Source: Synergistaceae bacterium (lineage in GTDB: Bacteria; Synergistota; Synergistia; Synergistales; Aminobacteriaceae). From it: a stretch of 40,333 bases of DNA. Numbering within the stretch: position 1 is the stretch's first letter; each line of letters begins with the position of its first letter. The notes under the pieces were generated by a model. It ran no database searches. It saw only the letters and a list, made by a program, of their open reading frames with translations, and was not told where the DNA came from. Location: positions 1 to 40,333 of the forward strand of contig JAFSXS010000015.1 of the NCBI GenBank assembly GCA_017443945.1. Reading direction: 5' to 3'. The position numbers were made by a program, and so were the translations under genes. Below, piece by piece: positions 1-9,248 of the stretch.

Positions 1-291
1 GGGTGGGATCAACCAATTGTAATGAGCCAATATCTTAACATGTGATAATCGCTATTATGAGAAATAAACTTTTTTATTATTCGCGCTGCAAAGCATTAAC
101 GGGTGGGACTAGTGATTCAAACTCGGACTCAGAATCTATTGCATTAACCATCATAAATGACAATAAATTATTTCTTATGCAGTCAAAGGGACGGCCCCGA
201 TTGTAAAAAAGTTTTTCGCTTTTGACTTTGCTTGTATATAATAAAAACGTGTAAAATTATTCACATAAATTTTGCAGGAAGGTCATAAAAC
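1..291. other. Left-end intergenic region, no gene seen
   Basis: AT-rich, with no convincing coding frame. It opens with GGGTGGG at the very edge and has a second GGGTGGG at 101-107. Near 211-232 the minus strand reads GCAAAGTCAAAAGCGAAAA, which resembles the start of the repeats at 39885 and 40174. A TATAAT box at 237-242 could be the -10 of the downstream gene, but no -35 stands at a normal distance. Confidence 0.5.
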
Positions 292-1188
292 TTGAATGAA
301 TTATTTGTCTTCAACACAGCAAGACTCGCAGTAAAGTCAATCATAAAATTTGCGTCAGTCTACCCTAAGCCGGGATTAATTACGCCACTTGACAACAGCG
401 CGCTTGATGGGACAGATTACCCAACTTTAATTGACGGTGCTATGTCATTATTTCAAGCGTTCGTAAATTTTGCTTCGTCCGGTGCAGATACTGAATCAAT
501 GAATCCTCAAGACTCTTTTACGATTCTGAAATCTTCTATACATATAGGAATAAATGACTCATTACGTGCGACTCGCGGTAAATTATCTATGAAGGGTCAT
601 GTTTTGTGCTTAGGACTCTTGACGGCTGCAGCTGGAAGGTTAATCAAGCAGAAAAGAATTTTGACTCCGGGAGCATTGACTCTCACTGCCTCATCATTTG
701 CAAACGGCTTAATTGCTCGCGAACTATGGACTCTCGAAGAAAAACGCGGCACAAAAATTTTTTCTCAGGGTGAACGGGCTTATATTGCGTATGGTCTTGA
801 AGGCTGCCGGGGTGAAGTTGAACACGGTTATAACATGACTCTTAAAGCGTTAGAAATCTTGCGAAGACTCGAGGCGACTCAGGGACAATTAGATTTTCGC
901 GAGAGAGTTACTCATGCACTTATAGAAATTATGACAGAGAATCAAGACACTTGTTTAACTATCAACGAGGGCATAACAGGACTTATAAACGTTCAGAGAG
1001 AAGCAAAAGAAGTCATCAAGTCCGGCGGGATTCTAACATCAGAGGGCGTTGACGCAATTTTCAGGATGGACAAAAATTTACGTTCACGAGGTGCAGCTCC
1101 GGGGGGGAGTGCTGTTATTATGTCGAGTGCATTATTTATCAGCGGGCTTGCAAATATGAAATTGACTCGTTCGGGCTATGATGAATGA
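292..1188 (+). CDS. CitG/MdcB-like triphosphoribosyl-dephospho-CoA synthase family protein
   Basis: 298 aa. The family transfers the adenine of ATP's partner dephospho-CoA onto triphosphoribose to make the prosthetic-group precursor of citrate or malonate lyase/decarboxylase acyl carrier proteins. Family-like blocks are visible: YPKPGL (residues 24-29, usually PKPGLVD), TRGKLSMKG (94-102, usually T.GvN.HKG), a GCRGEVEHGY block near 170, and APGGSAVIM near 270 (usually SPGGsAdlL). The block residues differ from classical CitG (for example no NTHKG), so the substrate is uncertain. The start is TTG with AGGAAGG nine bases upstream. No citrate lyase genes lie in the window, so the partner enzyme must be elsewhere or the role differs. 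Confidence 0.75.
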   Translation: MNELFVFNTARLAVKSIIKFASVYPKPGLITPLDNSALDGTDYPTLIDGAMSLFQAFVNFASSGADTESMNPQDSFTILKSSIHIGINDSLRATRGKLSMKGHVLCLGLLTAAAGRLIKQKRILTPGALTLTASSFANGLIARELWTLEEKRGTKIFSQGERAYIAYGLEGCRGEVEHGYNMTLKALEILRRLEATQGQLDFRERVTHALIEIMTENQDTCLTINEGITGLINVQREAKEVIKSGGILTSEGVDAIFRMDKNLRSRGAAPGGSAVIMSSALFISGLANMKLTRSGYDE

Positions 1189-1279
1189 CAAATTATACGC
1201 TTTATGACATAATATTTTAAAAATTTGCTCTTGATACACATGAGTCTAATTACAAAATTTTAATAGGGAAATTTTATTC

Positions 1280-3078
1280 ATGATGAGGAAGCGGTTATTA
1301 TTTGCCTTACTGTTTTTGCTTGTAGGTGCGTTGCCTGCCTGCGCGTCGTCAATGCTTTATACTTTCTCGTCGGGTGATATTTTGCTTACTAATGCGAATC
1401 CTGCGCCCACTTACGGATTAGGACGAATCGATTTTGACGAGATAACCGGCGAACCTGTGCCGACTGTCATACTTTCCGGCGATAACAGACAGCACGCGCT
1501 CGGAGAATTTACGCGCAATAATCAAAGGTATATTTACGACTCAAAAGTTCGTAAGCCCATTGAGAATATCACTTATTATGATGTCTATAATGCAACAAGC
1601 GGAATAGATAATAAACTTGTGAGAGATTTTACAATAAACGTGAATCTTAACCCGATAGCGTCATGTGATTTGACTCTTGCTCCTGATGCACAAGGTTATA
1701 TTTACGCGATTCAAGATAATAATATTTTGACTCGTTATGACATGCTTAACTGGGGCGGAACTGTTACCGCTAGACTTGAAACCGGTTATAATGTTTACAG
1801 CCTCGTTGGACTGACTAATAACGCAAATTTTGTATATGTATGGTGTTCGCAGCGTTCAGCAATAAACGCGGACGGACTTATACTCCCGAAAAAAGCGATA
1901 TTTACGTTTATGACACTGTCTCAAGAGATTCAGCGCAAATTATCAGGATTGATGAAGCAGCTAACCCGCCTTCATATAGTGTTATAGTTGTTATAGTAAC
2001 AAGCAAAGACATTAACGCATGGAACATCGACAACGAGTCTCCGATTCCTGATAATAGAGGCGGATTTTATTTCGGTGCTTATTCCGGCGACATAAACGCA
2101 GTACCGGGCAGCAACACCAGCAAAGATTGTACAGTTTATCACTGGAACAACACGAAAAAATTAACGCAGACATCAGTTAAGAACGCACAGACAACAGCAG
2201 ATCTTGTTATCGCTGAAGGACAGCACGCAGGAAAAATTGTTACATTCGTTTATGCGGCGGCTACAAATCTTAACAGCGATTTCAAAATAGAGAGCTACAT
2301 CTGGGACGGCGTTAATAATGTTGATACACGAATTGATGACGGCACTATGATAGGTGCAGAGCTTGAGAAGCCATTTAATGACGGCAGCAACGGAATTTAT
2401 TTCATGATGGAATTAACATTAGCATCAGAAGACTCTGACGCGCTTTGCCACTGGAACAACACAGAAGGCGTTAAAACAATTATGTCGTCAGATATGGAGC
2501 TTGAGGTCGAGAATCCCCCGTTAGATAACAATGTAGGATTTTATTTCGTCAATACAAATTTCCGCGCAGATTCTCCCGAAATTGTCTCAAAAGATGGTCA
2601 AATTACCGTTAGTGTAGACGTTGGCATGGTAAGTGTAGACATGAAACTTTATCATTGCACGGGCTGGACAACATATCCGCAAGTTGTGTGCGATCTTGGA
2701 GTCTTCCGCGCTCCTGCAAATGCTTTCGTAGGTGCAAGCAATGATTTCTTTATGGTCAGAGAGCTTGTACAGTGCGAAAATGGAATTTTAGAGGATCTCG
2801 AACACGATTTATTATTTGTCGGTGCAGGCCCTATCGGCGGAAGATTCAAGATGACAGTATTTGATTGGGACGAGACGACTCAGCCGAATCTAACGAATCA
2901 AAATATTATCGCTACATTTAATGATAGTGATTTAGGCGGTTATGTTGATGTTGCGACGGCGGTATTATTTGATTAGGAGAACAGTGGAAGTCCTAACGGT
3001 TCAGGCGGCTGTAATTCCGGAATGTTTGGTATTATTGCGCTTGGTCTTGCAGGGTTAATCGCACTTAGGAAGAAATAA
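1280..3078 (+). pseudogene. Interrupted secreted protein with Synergist-CTERM sorting signal
   Basis: One gene split in two ways. The 5' part (from ATG 1280) has a signal peptide: MMRKR, a hydrophobic core and ACAS. Reading frame 2 stays sensible to about 1835; the same protein then continues in frame 1 (from about 1834-1840) up to TAG at 2974-2976. The switch fits a single-base deletion near 1831-1845, in a TATGTATG-like stretch. Directly after the TAG, in the same frame, codons 2977-3075 give a GSGGCNSG motif, a hydrophobic stretch (FGIIALGLAGLIAL) and RKK before TAA at 3076. This is a textbook Synergist-CTERM tail for envelope sorting. The body repeats a pattern of a beta-rich segment followed by HWNNT (for example near residues 100 and 205 of the second part), so it may be a beta-propeller-like surface protein; that is inference. 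It is called a pseudogene because there are two lesions, though a sequence error at the frameshift is possible. Confidence 0.8.
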
Positions 3079-3102
3079 ATTATTGCGATAAATAAAAATT
3101 TT

Positions 3103-3140
3103 AGGGCGATGGAGGATATTTGAATCTGTCGCCCTTTTTT
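3103..3140. terminator. Bidirectional intrinsic terminator
   Basis: AGGGCGA (3103-3109) pairs perfectly with TCGCCCT (3129-3135), followed by T6 at 3135-3140 on the plus strand. The other side is TAAAATTTTTATT when read on the minus strand. It sits between the converging Synergist-CTERM gene and hsp20 and can serve both. Confidence 0.75.
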
Positions 3141-3154
3141 GTGAAATTTTTTCT

Positions 3155-3601
3155 TTATGCTTCACTGGTAATGCTTACTTTTTTGTGAGCTTTGTCTTGA
3201 CTCTTCTCGTTTACTTCAATAGTGAGAACACCATTTTTGAATGATGCCTTTGCGCTTTCGGGGTCAGCTTCTACAGGGAATGAGATAACGCGCTCAATTT
3301 TTCCCCAGCTTCTTTCGCTCCTGAAATAGCTTTTATCGTCTCCGCCCTCTTTTGACTCTGACTTTTTCTCCGCTGAAAGAGTCAATCTGTCCGAATAAAC
3401 GTGTAATTCTACATCATCGGGGTTAATGCCGGGTAATTCAGCCTCTGCGAAAATTTTTCCGTCCCTGCGGTATAAATCAACTTTTGCGCCAAAACCTGAC
3501 ATATTAAAATCTTCTCCCGCAAAAAACGGTTTCATGAACGAATCAAACATATTTTCAGGATCCATCATTCTCATAGCAGGATAAAATCTTTCTCTTAACA
3601 T
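3155..3601 (-). CDS. Hsp20/alpha-crystallin family small heat-shock protein
   Basis: 148 aa from the ATG at 3601. That start was chosen over an upstream in-frame ATG at 3625 because AAAGGAG lies nine bases before it. Small heat-shock proteins are ATP-independent holdases in the cytoplasm. An alpha-crystallin domain covers roughly residues 38-140: VDLYRRDGKIFAEAELPG opens it, the L(T)LSAEK strand follows, and the FKNGVLTIEV signature closes it before a short C-terminal tail. The gene is alone, ending at the shared terminator. No CIRCE-type inverted repeat was seen upstream. Confidence 0.93.
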   Translation of the reverse strand: MLRERFYPAMRMMDPENMFDSFMKPFFAGEDFNMSGFGAKVDLYRRDGKIFAEAELPGINPDDVELHVYSDRLTLSAEKKSESKEGGDDKSYFRSERSWGKIERVISFPVEADPESAKASFKNGVLTIEVNEKSQDKAHKKVSITSEA

Positions 3602-3717
3602 TGTAATTATCTCCTTTGTTATCAATTATCAAATTTTTCTGCCGCTGTGAGTCTCTTATCTCTCAACGACGCGAAAATTATAATACTGACATTTAATAAC
3701 TAAATCAGAAATTTTAC

Positions 3718-4887
3718 TTATTTTGACTTTTTGCCGGTAACGTCAAATTTATATGCTTTCTCGTAATTTTGGAACGGCCACACAGTAAGAGTCTTTTGCC
3801 TGTTATTATAAATTGCGCTGTATTGAGTCATTGATATTCCTGTAGGCTTTGTCATGGGATTCTGTGCGACGCTTTGAAGGATAACGAGAGCTGCCGACTC
3901 TGACATTTGAGTTACCCCCGTTTGATTATCTCTGAATCTTTCGAGCTGGCTTGCAATCGTGATAAATCTATTATAGCCGTGTCCATAGCCGAATTTGTAA
4001 ATAGATTTTCCGGTTTTGTCGGTGAATAATTTTGCTTTCTCGCGGAGATTCCCGTTTTTGTAATAAGAGTCTTCAATGTCGTCATAAGCTAGATAAAAAT
4101 TTGTTGCAATGTCTGAACTTATCACGGAAATTATATTATTTCTGCTCTCGATTACTGCGTGATTGCCGATTGAGTCACTCACGAATAAATGCTCGTTCTG
4201 CCAGTCTTCGGGAGAAAGAATTTTATTTGAGAACGCTTTATTAATGGCCTCGTACACGTTTGCGCAGTCGTCGAGAATGTAACGCAGTAAAATACTTGAT
4301 CCGGCGGGAATTTTTGCGGGGTGGTCTCCTGATTTGATGTCAACTCTCATTATTGCAGCAAATAAACCTTTTTCGTTAATGCCGTCCATGCATTCATATG
4401 GAAGAGTGTCTAAAATTTTCATGTCAAAACCTGATTTGCTCGGCCCCTTTGCGCGTAAAAATTTATTGTCAGGGTCGCACCAGATTGCGTCGGCTACTGC
4501 GATTGACTCGTATTTTCCTGAAGGTTTGCAGTGAAGAATGATATTGAGTCCCGTTAAAGTTTGGTCATCTTTCGAGATTCTGTGCGGATAGTCGTAATTA
4601 TGTGCTGAAATTGGGTCGCCTTGCAGATTACGAGTGAAAAACGCCGAACAGCCGTGATTAATATTTTCGTCGCTTGAGATTAACGCATTAATAATTTCAG
4701 GTTTGTAATAATCGCCGGTGTAATTCATGTAATATAAATAGCCTTCACGATCAAGTCTGCGGAAATCATTGCGTGATTCAATTGAGTAAATTATGAATCC
4801 TACGCAAATAAGGAACCACAATATCATATAAGATAGACAAATTTTATAGAATCTGTCAGACCGCTTTATTTTCTCGTTAATGTTCAT
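3718..4887 (-). CDS. Membrane-anchored Ntn-hydrolase (choloylglycine hydrolase / peptidase C45-like)
   Basis: 389 aa from ATG 4887, one base after the stop of the gene before it; TTG 4905 is an alternative. A single membrane segment spans about residues 16-36, so the enzyme domain is probably outside the cytoplasmic membrane. Cys80 in HGCSAFF is the likely N-terminal-type nucleophile, followed by NLQGDPISAHNYDY, which resembles the fold's early G..RN.D block. GINEKGLFAAIM near residue 155 corresponds to the family's NEKGL motif. These enzymes cut linear C-N amide bonds, for example in conjugated bile salts, penicillins or acyl-homoserine lactones. The substrate cannot be told from the sequence. 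Unlike secreted bile-salt hydrolases, the Cys is internal, so either processing or anchoring differs. It is co-transcribed with a glutaredoxin-like gene. Confidence 0.7.
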   Translation of the reverse strand: MNINEKIKRSDRFYKICLSYMILWFLICVGFIIYSIESRNDFRRLDREGYLYYMNYTGDYYKPEIINALISSDENINHGCSAFFTRNLQGDPISAHNYDYPHRISKDDQTLTGLNIILHCKPSGKYESIAVADAIWCDPDNKFLRAKGPSKSGFDMKILDTLPYECMDGINEKGLFAAIMRVDIKSGDHPAKIPAGSSILLRYILDDCANVYEAINKAFSNKILSPEDWQNEHLFVSDSIGNHAVIESRNNIISVISSDIATNFYLAYDDIEDSYYKNGNLREKAKLFTDKTGKSIYKFGYGHGYNRFITIASQLERFRDNQTGVTQMSESAALVILQSVAQNPMTKPTGISMTQYSAIYNNRQKTLTVWPFQNYEKAYKFDVTGKKSK

Positions 4888-4888
4888 A

Positions 4889-5158
4889 TTAATTTGCTGC
4901 CTCAAAAACTTTTTTCACGTTCGCAAAGCACTCTTGTTTTGACTCGCCTCTATGAGACTCATAAATTTTTTTGCCGTCAACGAACATAGAAGGCACGAAG
5001 TAATAATCATATTTTGCTGAAATTTCCGGATGCTTGTTCTCGTCAACCCATTCAATATTGACGTTATAATCTGCTGATAATTCTTTCACGGCCTCGCGGG
5101 CTTGTTTACAGTACGGGCAGCCTTCAATGAAGAACGCTAAAATTTTTTTCTCTGACAT
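4889..5158 (-). CDS. Glutaredoxin-like thioredoxin-fold protein
   Basis: 89 aa, the usual glutaredoxin size. The redox motif CPYC stands at residues 14-17 after the first beta strand (ILAFFIEG). The cis-Pro segment FVPSMFVDGKKI follows around residues 54-65. It probably reduces disulfides or glutathione-like mixed disulfides in the cytoplasm. It is the first gene of a two-gene minus-strand unit with the Ntn hydrolase, and it diverges from the isochorismatase gene. A GGGGGA stretch lies about 10 bases before the ATG. Confidence 0.88.
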   Translation of the reverse strand: MSEKKILAFFIEGCPYCKQAREAVKELSADYNVNIEWVDENKHPEISAKYDYYFVPSMFVDGKKIYESHRGESKQECFANVKKVFEAAN

Positions 5159-5254
5159 TATGATAAATCCCCCTGATTATGTTTTGTTTGATAGTATATA
5201 ATAAACTTTAAATTTTCACTAAGCTGCAAATTATTATTTAGGAGGTCAATTTTT

Positions 5255-5824
5255 GTGCAGAAATCAATTAAAGCGCGCTCATCGTTCCTGTTAATGATAG
5301 ATATTCAGGAAAAATTAATGCCCGCTATTTACAATAAAGACGAGATAATAACTAATTCAATCAAGCTGCTTACGGCTGCAAATGAGCTTTCAGTGCCGGT
5401 TATCGCAACAGAACAATATCCAAAGGGTATAGGCTCAACTTTGGGCGAGTTAAAAAATTTGCTCCCTGAGTCAACTCCCATAATCAGCAAAACTGAATTT
5501 TCCTGCTGTGAGGCTCAAACGTTTGGCGATGAATTTCTAAATATGAACTTCAACGCAGGCACAAGAGACACGGCGGTTTTATTCGGGGTTGAGACTCATA
5601 TTTGCGTGCTTGCAACGGCGATAGATTTAATCAGCAAATATAATTTGAACGTTGTAATAGCTGCTGATTCGTGCGGAAGTCGGAGCGAAAAAAATCACCT
5701 TCTTGCACTTGACGCAGCGAGATCAATGGGCTGTCTTGTTGTTCCCGTCGAGACAGTAATTTATCATATGCTTGAGAGGGCCGGCACACCGCAATTTAAA
5801 TCACTTCTGCCGATGTTTAAATAA
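5255..5824 (+). CDS. Isochorismatase-family cysteine hydrolase
   Basis: 189 aa. The catalytic triad of the family is in place: Asp16 in LLMIDIQEKL, Lys79 in ISKTEFSC, and Cys117 in GVETHICVLATA. This is the single-domain YcaC-like form rather than an EntB fusion, so an amidase or hydrolase role (nicotinamidase-like) is more likely than siderophore synthesis. The substrate is unknown. The start is GTG 5255 with AGGAGGT ten bases upstream. A TATAAT box at 5197-5202 is the likely -10. Confidence 0.88.
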   Translation: MQKSIKARSSFLLMIDIQEKLMPAIYNKDEIITNSIKLLTAANELSVPVIATEQYPKGIGSTLGELKNLLPESTPIISKTEFSCCEAQTFGDEFLNMNFNAGTRDTAVLFGVETHICVLATAIDLISKYNLNVVIAADSCGSRSEKNHLLALDAARSMGCLVVPVETVIYHMLERAGTPQFKSLLPMFK

Positions 5825-5828
5825 TATC

Positions 5829-7406
5829 TTGGCCAGAAATAGAAAAATTTTGCTCTTCGGGGCATTACTATTTTATTTATATTTCAGGGGAGCAGGGAGT
5901 CACGGATTAATTGACCCGGTCGAGGGCGTTAATGCGTCTGTAGCTTTGCATATGAGTGCGGGAGGAAGTTATTTTTTGCCGAAAATGGGCGAGATTCTCA
6001 CTGCTGGGCGTTCTCTCGGTACTTGGTGGCTTGAGGCTTTAGCGTTAAAAATTTTCGGGTGGAGTGAGTTTGCTGTTAGATTTTGGTCGACTCTTGCGGG
6101 CTTGGGGATTGTTGCGGCTTCTGTCTTGTCTGCGCGTCAAAACGATGAAGACTCAGAGCGTAAAGGCTGGCTTGCTGCTGTAATTTCTGCGAGTATGAGC
6201 GTTTGTTTTGTCTCTGCACAAATTGCTTCGTCGAATGCGATTTATTCATGTTTGACGGGATTTGCGATGACGGGAATAATTTTATCGCAAAGAAATAAAA
6301 ATTGGCTGATTCTCTCACATGCTGTATCGTCATTTGCTTTTATTGCTCATGGGCCTGAAGGAATAATTTTCACGTGGCTTGCTGTAATTTCATATAGTGT
6401 TTTGTGTGATGACTGGGATTTGCTGAAGGATTATTTTACTTGGCCTGCTGGAACGATAACGGGCGTAATAATTTCGGGATTCTATCTCGTCATGATAATA
6501 GCGTTGAATCCTAATTTATTATATTTCATGACATTTCAGAATCAAATTTATTCGTTCGGGGGCATTGTGGGAGCGGTAATTTTTGCATTTATCGCATTTG
6601 CACCATTTCACGGTTTTATTATTCGTGCGGTACGAGAAATTTTGCCGAGTGAATATCCTGCAGAGAGGAGCACCGAAATTTTTATGCTGGTCTGGGCGGG
6701 AGTTTTTTTTCTGGGTGCAGTGCTTGAGGGCGATGTTATGTCGCTTGCGTCGTGTGTTCCGGCGTTAAGTGCTATTGTTGCTAGAAGGCTTGACTCGTGG
6801 CTTGAGCAGGAAAAATTATTTTCTCTCCGTGAAGCTGTCATGATAAATACTTTAATACTTGTTCCGGCGTTGTTTATAATTCTGCCGTTCTTTACCGTAA
6901 AATTTCCAGTTATGGGAGCGTCTTTAATGTCATTGATTCCGTGGCTGATTCTGACGGGATTATTTTTGCTTGCCTGCTGGTATTACACGAGGACTCGTCA
7001 AATTAAAAAATGGGTTCGCAATGTCTCGGCGGCGGCGTTGCTGTGTTTAATGCCATTGTCGGGCGTATTTAATCTCACGAGCGAAATTTATTCAATTGAT
7101 GAAATAGGCTTAAAGCTGCGGGATTTAGCGCAGGGCACTGACAGAATCATTCAATACGGCGTAAATTACCAGTCTATATATTTCTACACGTTCAGAAATT
7201 CTGAATTAATAGAAGCTCCATTAACGGCAGGTGTCGACGATTGGCAGTTTACGACAAATTCAGAGAGATTAAATTCTTTATGGTCAGGCAGTGAAAGAGT
7301 TTTTCTGATAATGGCAGCAGGGACTCACCCGAATAATTTTTTGCCGGGCAATAATATATTTCACATTTTGGACGCTCAGGGGATGACGTTACTTAGCAAT
7401 AAGTGA
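5829..7406 (+). CDS. ArnT/PMT-like membrane glycosyltransferase (GT39/GT83 type)
   Basis: About 525 aa from TTG 5829, the first plausible start after the upstream gene. An in-frame TTG at 5772 would overlap that gene by 53 bases, and neither has a strong ribosome site. A polytopic protein with roughly ten membrane segments. The first extracytoplasmic loop carries LIDPVEGVNASVALHM, the position of the conserved acidic catalytic motif (DE in PMT/ArnT). GWSEFAVRFWSTLAG matches the family's next conserved helix. Such enzymes move a sugar from a polyprenyl-phosphate donor to lipid A, proteins or glycans on the outer face of the inner membrane. The acceptor is unknown. The strict DE pair is replaced by D-P-V-E, worth noting. 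Confidence 0.75.
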   Translation: MARNRKILLFGALLFYLYFRGAGSHGLIDPVEGVNASVALHMSAGGSYFLPKMGEILTAGRSLGTWWLEALALKIFGWSEFAVRFWSTLAGLGIVAASVLSARQNDEDSERKGWLAAVISASMSVCFVSAQIASSNAIYSCLTGFAMTGIILSQRNKNWLILSHAVSSFAFIAHGPEGIIFTWLAVISYSVLCDDWDLLKDYFTWPAGTITGVIISGFYLVMIIALNPNLLYFMTFQNQIYSFGGIVGAVIFAFIAFAPFHGFIIRAVREILPSEYPAERSTEIFMLVWAGVFFLGAVLEGDVMSLASCVPALSAIVARRLDSWLEQEKLFSLREAVMINTLILVPALFIILPFFTVKFPVMGASLMSLIPWLILTGLFLLACWYYTRTRQIKKWVRNVSAAALLCLMPLSGVFNLTSEIYSIDEIGLKLRDLAQGTDRIIQYGVNYQSIYFYTFRNSELIEAPLTAGVDDWQFTTNSERLNSLWSGSERVFLIMAAGTHPNNFLPGNNIFHILDAQGMTLLSNK

Positions 7407-7449
7407 TTTATAATGATAATATATTCATGAAAGAGGGATTTGCACATAA

Positions 7450-8178
7450 ATGAAGCTGAAATTTTTTGCAGTAGTTCTCGTAATATTAATTTTTTCGCCG
7501 GTTGCTTACTCCGGTGAAGCAGTCAATCAAGATAAAGATATTCATTCTGTTGTAGGCGGTTTATATGCGCTGTCTGCTGCGGTGAGTCTTAATAATAACT
7601 CTAACCCCGAAATAAATATTTTGCGCCGTTATTTCATGAGTACTCCGGAAAATGCCAGAGTCGAACGCGTAAATAATTCTATCTGGGTAGGAGTTCCCGT
7701 CGGCAAGTTCTCGAATGCAAGACACTTTTTGCGCTCAAATGCTCCCGCACTGGGAATCACTGACTCGCCTGAAGGTTATTCATGGATGGGCGGAGATTTT
7801 GCGTGGCTGAAGGCTGCTGATATTTCCGGAAAGAAAATAAAATTTTTGACTCTCAAAGCCTCGAAGGGTTCAGGCACTGACTCAGGAATAATTTTTTTGA
7901 CGACTCACGGCCAAGACTCATGGTGGCAGGCAAACCCGGCATTTACAAAGCAGGCCATTAACGCAATATTAAACAAGTACGAAGCTAAAGACGCTCCGAC
8001 ACTCCACGCCCCGGCAGGTTCAGCAGTCAGCATTTATGAATCAGTCAAGCCCGCACCAGTTGCAAAGCCCGGAAAAATGCACGTTGGCGGAAAATCAAGC
8101 GCTGATATGTCAATTGAAGTCGGCGATGTTATGTTTAGTCCGATTCCACGTGTAGGCGGGTCAAATAATAGTTTTTAA
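7450..8178 (+). CDS. Secreted protein of unknown function
   Basis: 242 aa. A clear signal peptide is present: MKLK, a hydrophobic core to about residue 18, and a likely cut after AYS-GE. No family recognised. The mature part has a central region with WVGVPVGKF, GYSWMGGDFAWLK and HGQDSWWQANPAF, and a Pro/Lys-rich segment (residues 199-215) before a glycine-rich tail. GGGATTT-like AGAGGG lies about ten bases before the ATG. It sits between the ArnT-like gene and galE on the same strand, which suggests an envelope role by context only. Confidence 0.7.
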   Translation: MKLKFFAVVLVILIFSPVAYSGEAVNQDKDIHSVVGGLYALSAAVSLNNNSNPEINILRRYFMSTPENARVERVNNSIWVGVPVGKFSNARHFLRSNAPALGITDSPEGYSWMGGDFAWLKAADISGKKIKFLTLKASKGSGTDSGIIFLTTHGQDSWWQANPAFTKQAINAILNKYEAKDAPTLHAPAGSAVSIYESVKPAPVAKPGKMHVGGKSSADMSIEVGDVMFSPIPRVGGSNNSF

Positions 8179-8180
8179 GA

Positions 8181-8275
8181 TTTTATGCCAGTGTTAATTT
8201 GCGATTTTGGCTGTTATTGTTTGCATTATATTAAATATTTAGGAGGTAAATTTTTATGTCAGTATTAATTTGCGG
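8181..8275 (+). repeat. Partial direct duplication of the galE start
   Basis: 8181-8204 and 8252-8275 match at 21 of 24 positions. Both begin TTTTATG and go on to encode M-P/S-V-L-I-C. The upstream copy has no ribosome site and drifts out of similarity after nine codons, so it looks like a leftover of a small tandem duplication at the 5' end of galE. Confidence 0.6.
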
Positions 8276-9245
8276 AGGAGCCGGCTATGTAGGCTCACAC
8301 AACGTCAGAGCTTTTCAGGCTCACGGCGAGGATGTAATAATAATAGACAGCTTAGAACTCGGCCATAAAGAGTCAATTCCTGAAGGCACAAAATTTTATC
8401 AGGGTGATATTCGTAACGGTGAATTGCTTGACAAAATTTTCAGCGAGAACAAAATCGATTCCGTTATTCATTTCTGCGCATATTCCTTAGTGGGAGAAAG
8501 CGTCAAAGCACCATTAAAATATTTTAACAACAACGTCGGCGGTATGATTAGCTTATTAGAGGCAATGCAGCGCAATAATATCGATAAAATAATTTTCTCG
8601 TCAAGTGCTGCAACCTACGGAGAACCCAAACGAGTCCCCATCTTAGAAACCGACGAGACCAACCCGACAAACCCTTATGGCGAAAGCAAACGCATAATGG
8701 AAAAAATGATGCACTGGGTAAGCCTTCAACACGGAATAAAATACGTCTCATTACGTTATTTCAACGTTGCAGGAGCTTGGCACGACGGGACAATCGGCGA
8801 AGATCACAGGAACGAGACTCACTTAATTCCGCTAATTTTGCAGGTACCATTAGGAAAACGCGATCACGTTACTGTTTACGGCGACGATTACCCGACTAAA
8901 GACGGCACTTGTATACGCGATTATATTCATGTTGAAGATTTAGCGAAGGCTCATATTTTAGCACTCGAATATTTGCGTAACGGCGGAGAAAGCACTATTT
9001 TCAATCTCGGCAGCGGAGACGGTTACTCAGTTATGGAAATGATTAATGCCGCAAGAAAAGCAACCGGACTCGATATTCCCGTTGAAATCGGCGCAAGAAG
9101 ACCGGGCGACCCTGCAAGATTAATCGCTGACAGCACAAAAGCTCACGAGATTTTACACTGGCAGCCCGAAATTACAAAAATGGAAGATATTATTGCAACC
9201 GCTTGGAAGTGGCACAAATCTCACCCGAACGGTTATGCGTCTTAA
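8256..9245 (+). CDS. galE: UDP-glucose 4-epimerase
   Basis: 329 aa, normal for GalE. It interconverts UDP-glucose and UDP-galactose using tightly bound NAD in the cytoplasm. The Rossmann motif GGAGYVG is at residues 7-13. The catalytic Tyr141-x3-Lys145 pair lies in NPYGESK, with Ser residues in IIFSSSAATYGEP (113-124) before it. LRYFNVAGA and the C-terminal GARRPGDPA motif are typical. AGGAGGT precedes the ATG by nine bases. It heads a tight unit with the PAS/GGDEF-like gene and rsmA, and it supplies activated sugar for the surface glycans implied by other genes here. galT is about 13 kb away. Confidence 0.95.
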   Translation: MSVLICGGAGYVGSHNVRAFQAHGEDVIIIDSLELGHKESIPEGTKFYQGDIRNGELLDKIFSENKIDSVIHFCAYSLVGESVKAPLKYFNNNVGGMISLLEAMQRNNIDKIIFSSSAATYGEPKRVPILETDETNPTNPYGESKRIMEKMMHWVSLQHGIKYVSLRYFNVAGAWHDGTIGEDHRNETHLIPLILQVPLGKRDHVTVYGDDYPTKDGTCIRDYIHVEDLAKAHILALEYLRNGGESTIFNLGSGDGYSVMEMINAARKATGLDIPVEIGARRPGDPARLIADSTKAHEILHWQPEITKMEDIIATAWKWHKSHPNGYAS

Positions 9246-9248
9246 ATC

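Noticed and set aside
3602-3717. CIRCE heat-shock operator before hsp20
   Set aside because: No TTAGCACTC-N9-GAGTGCTAA inverted repeat found.
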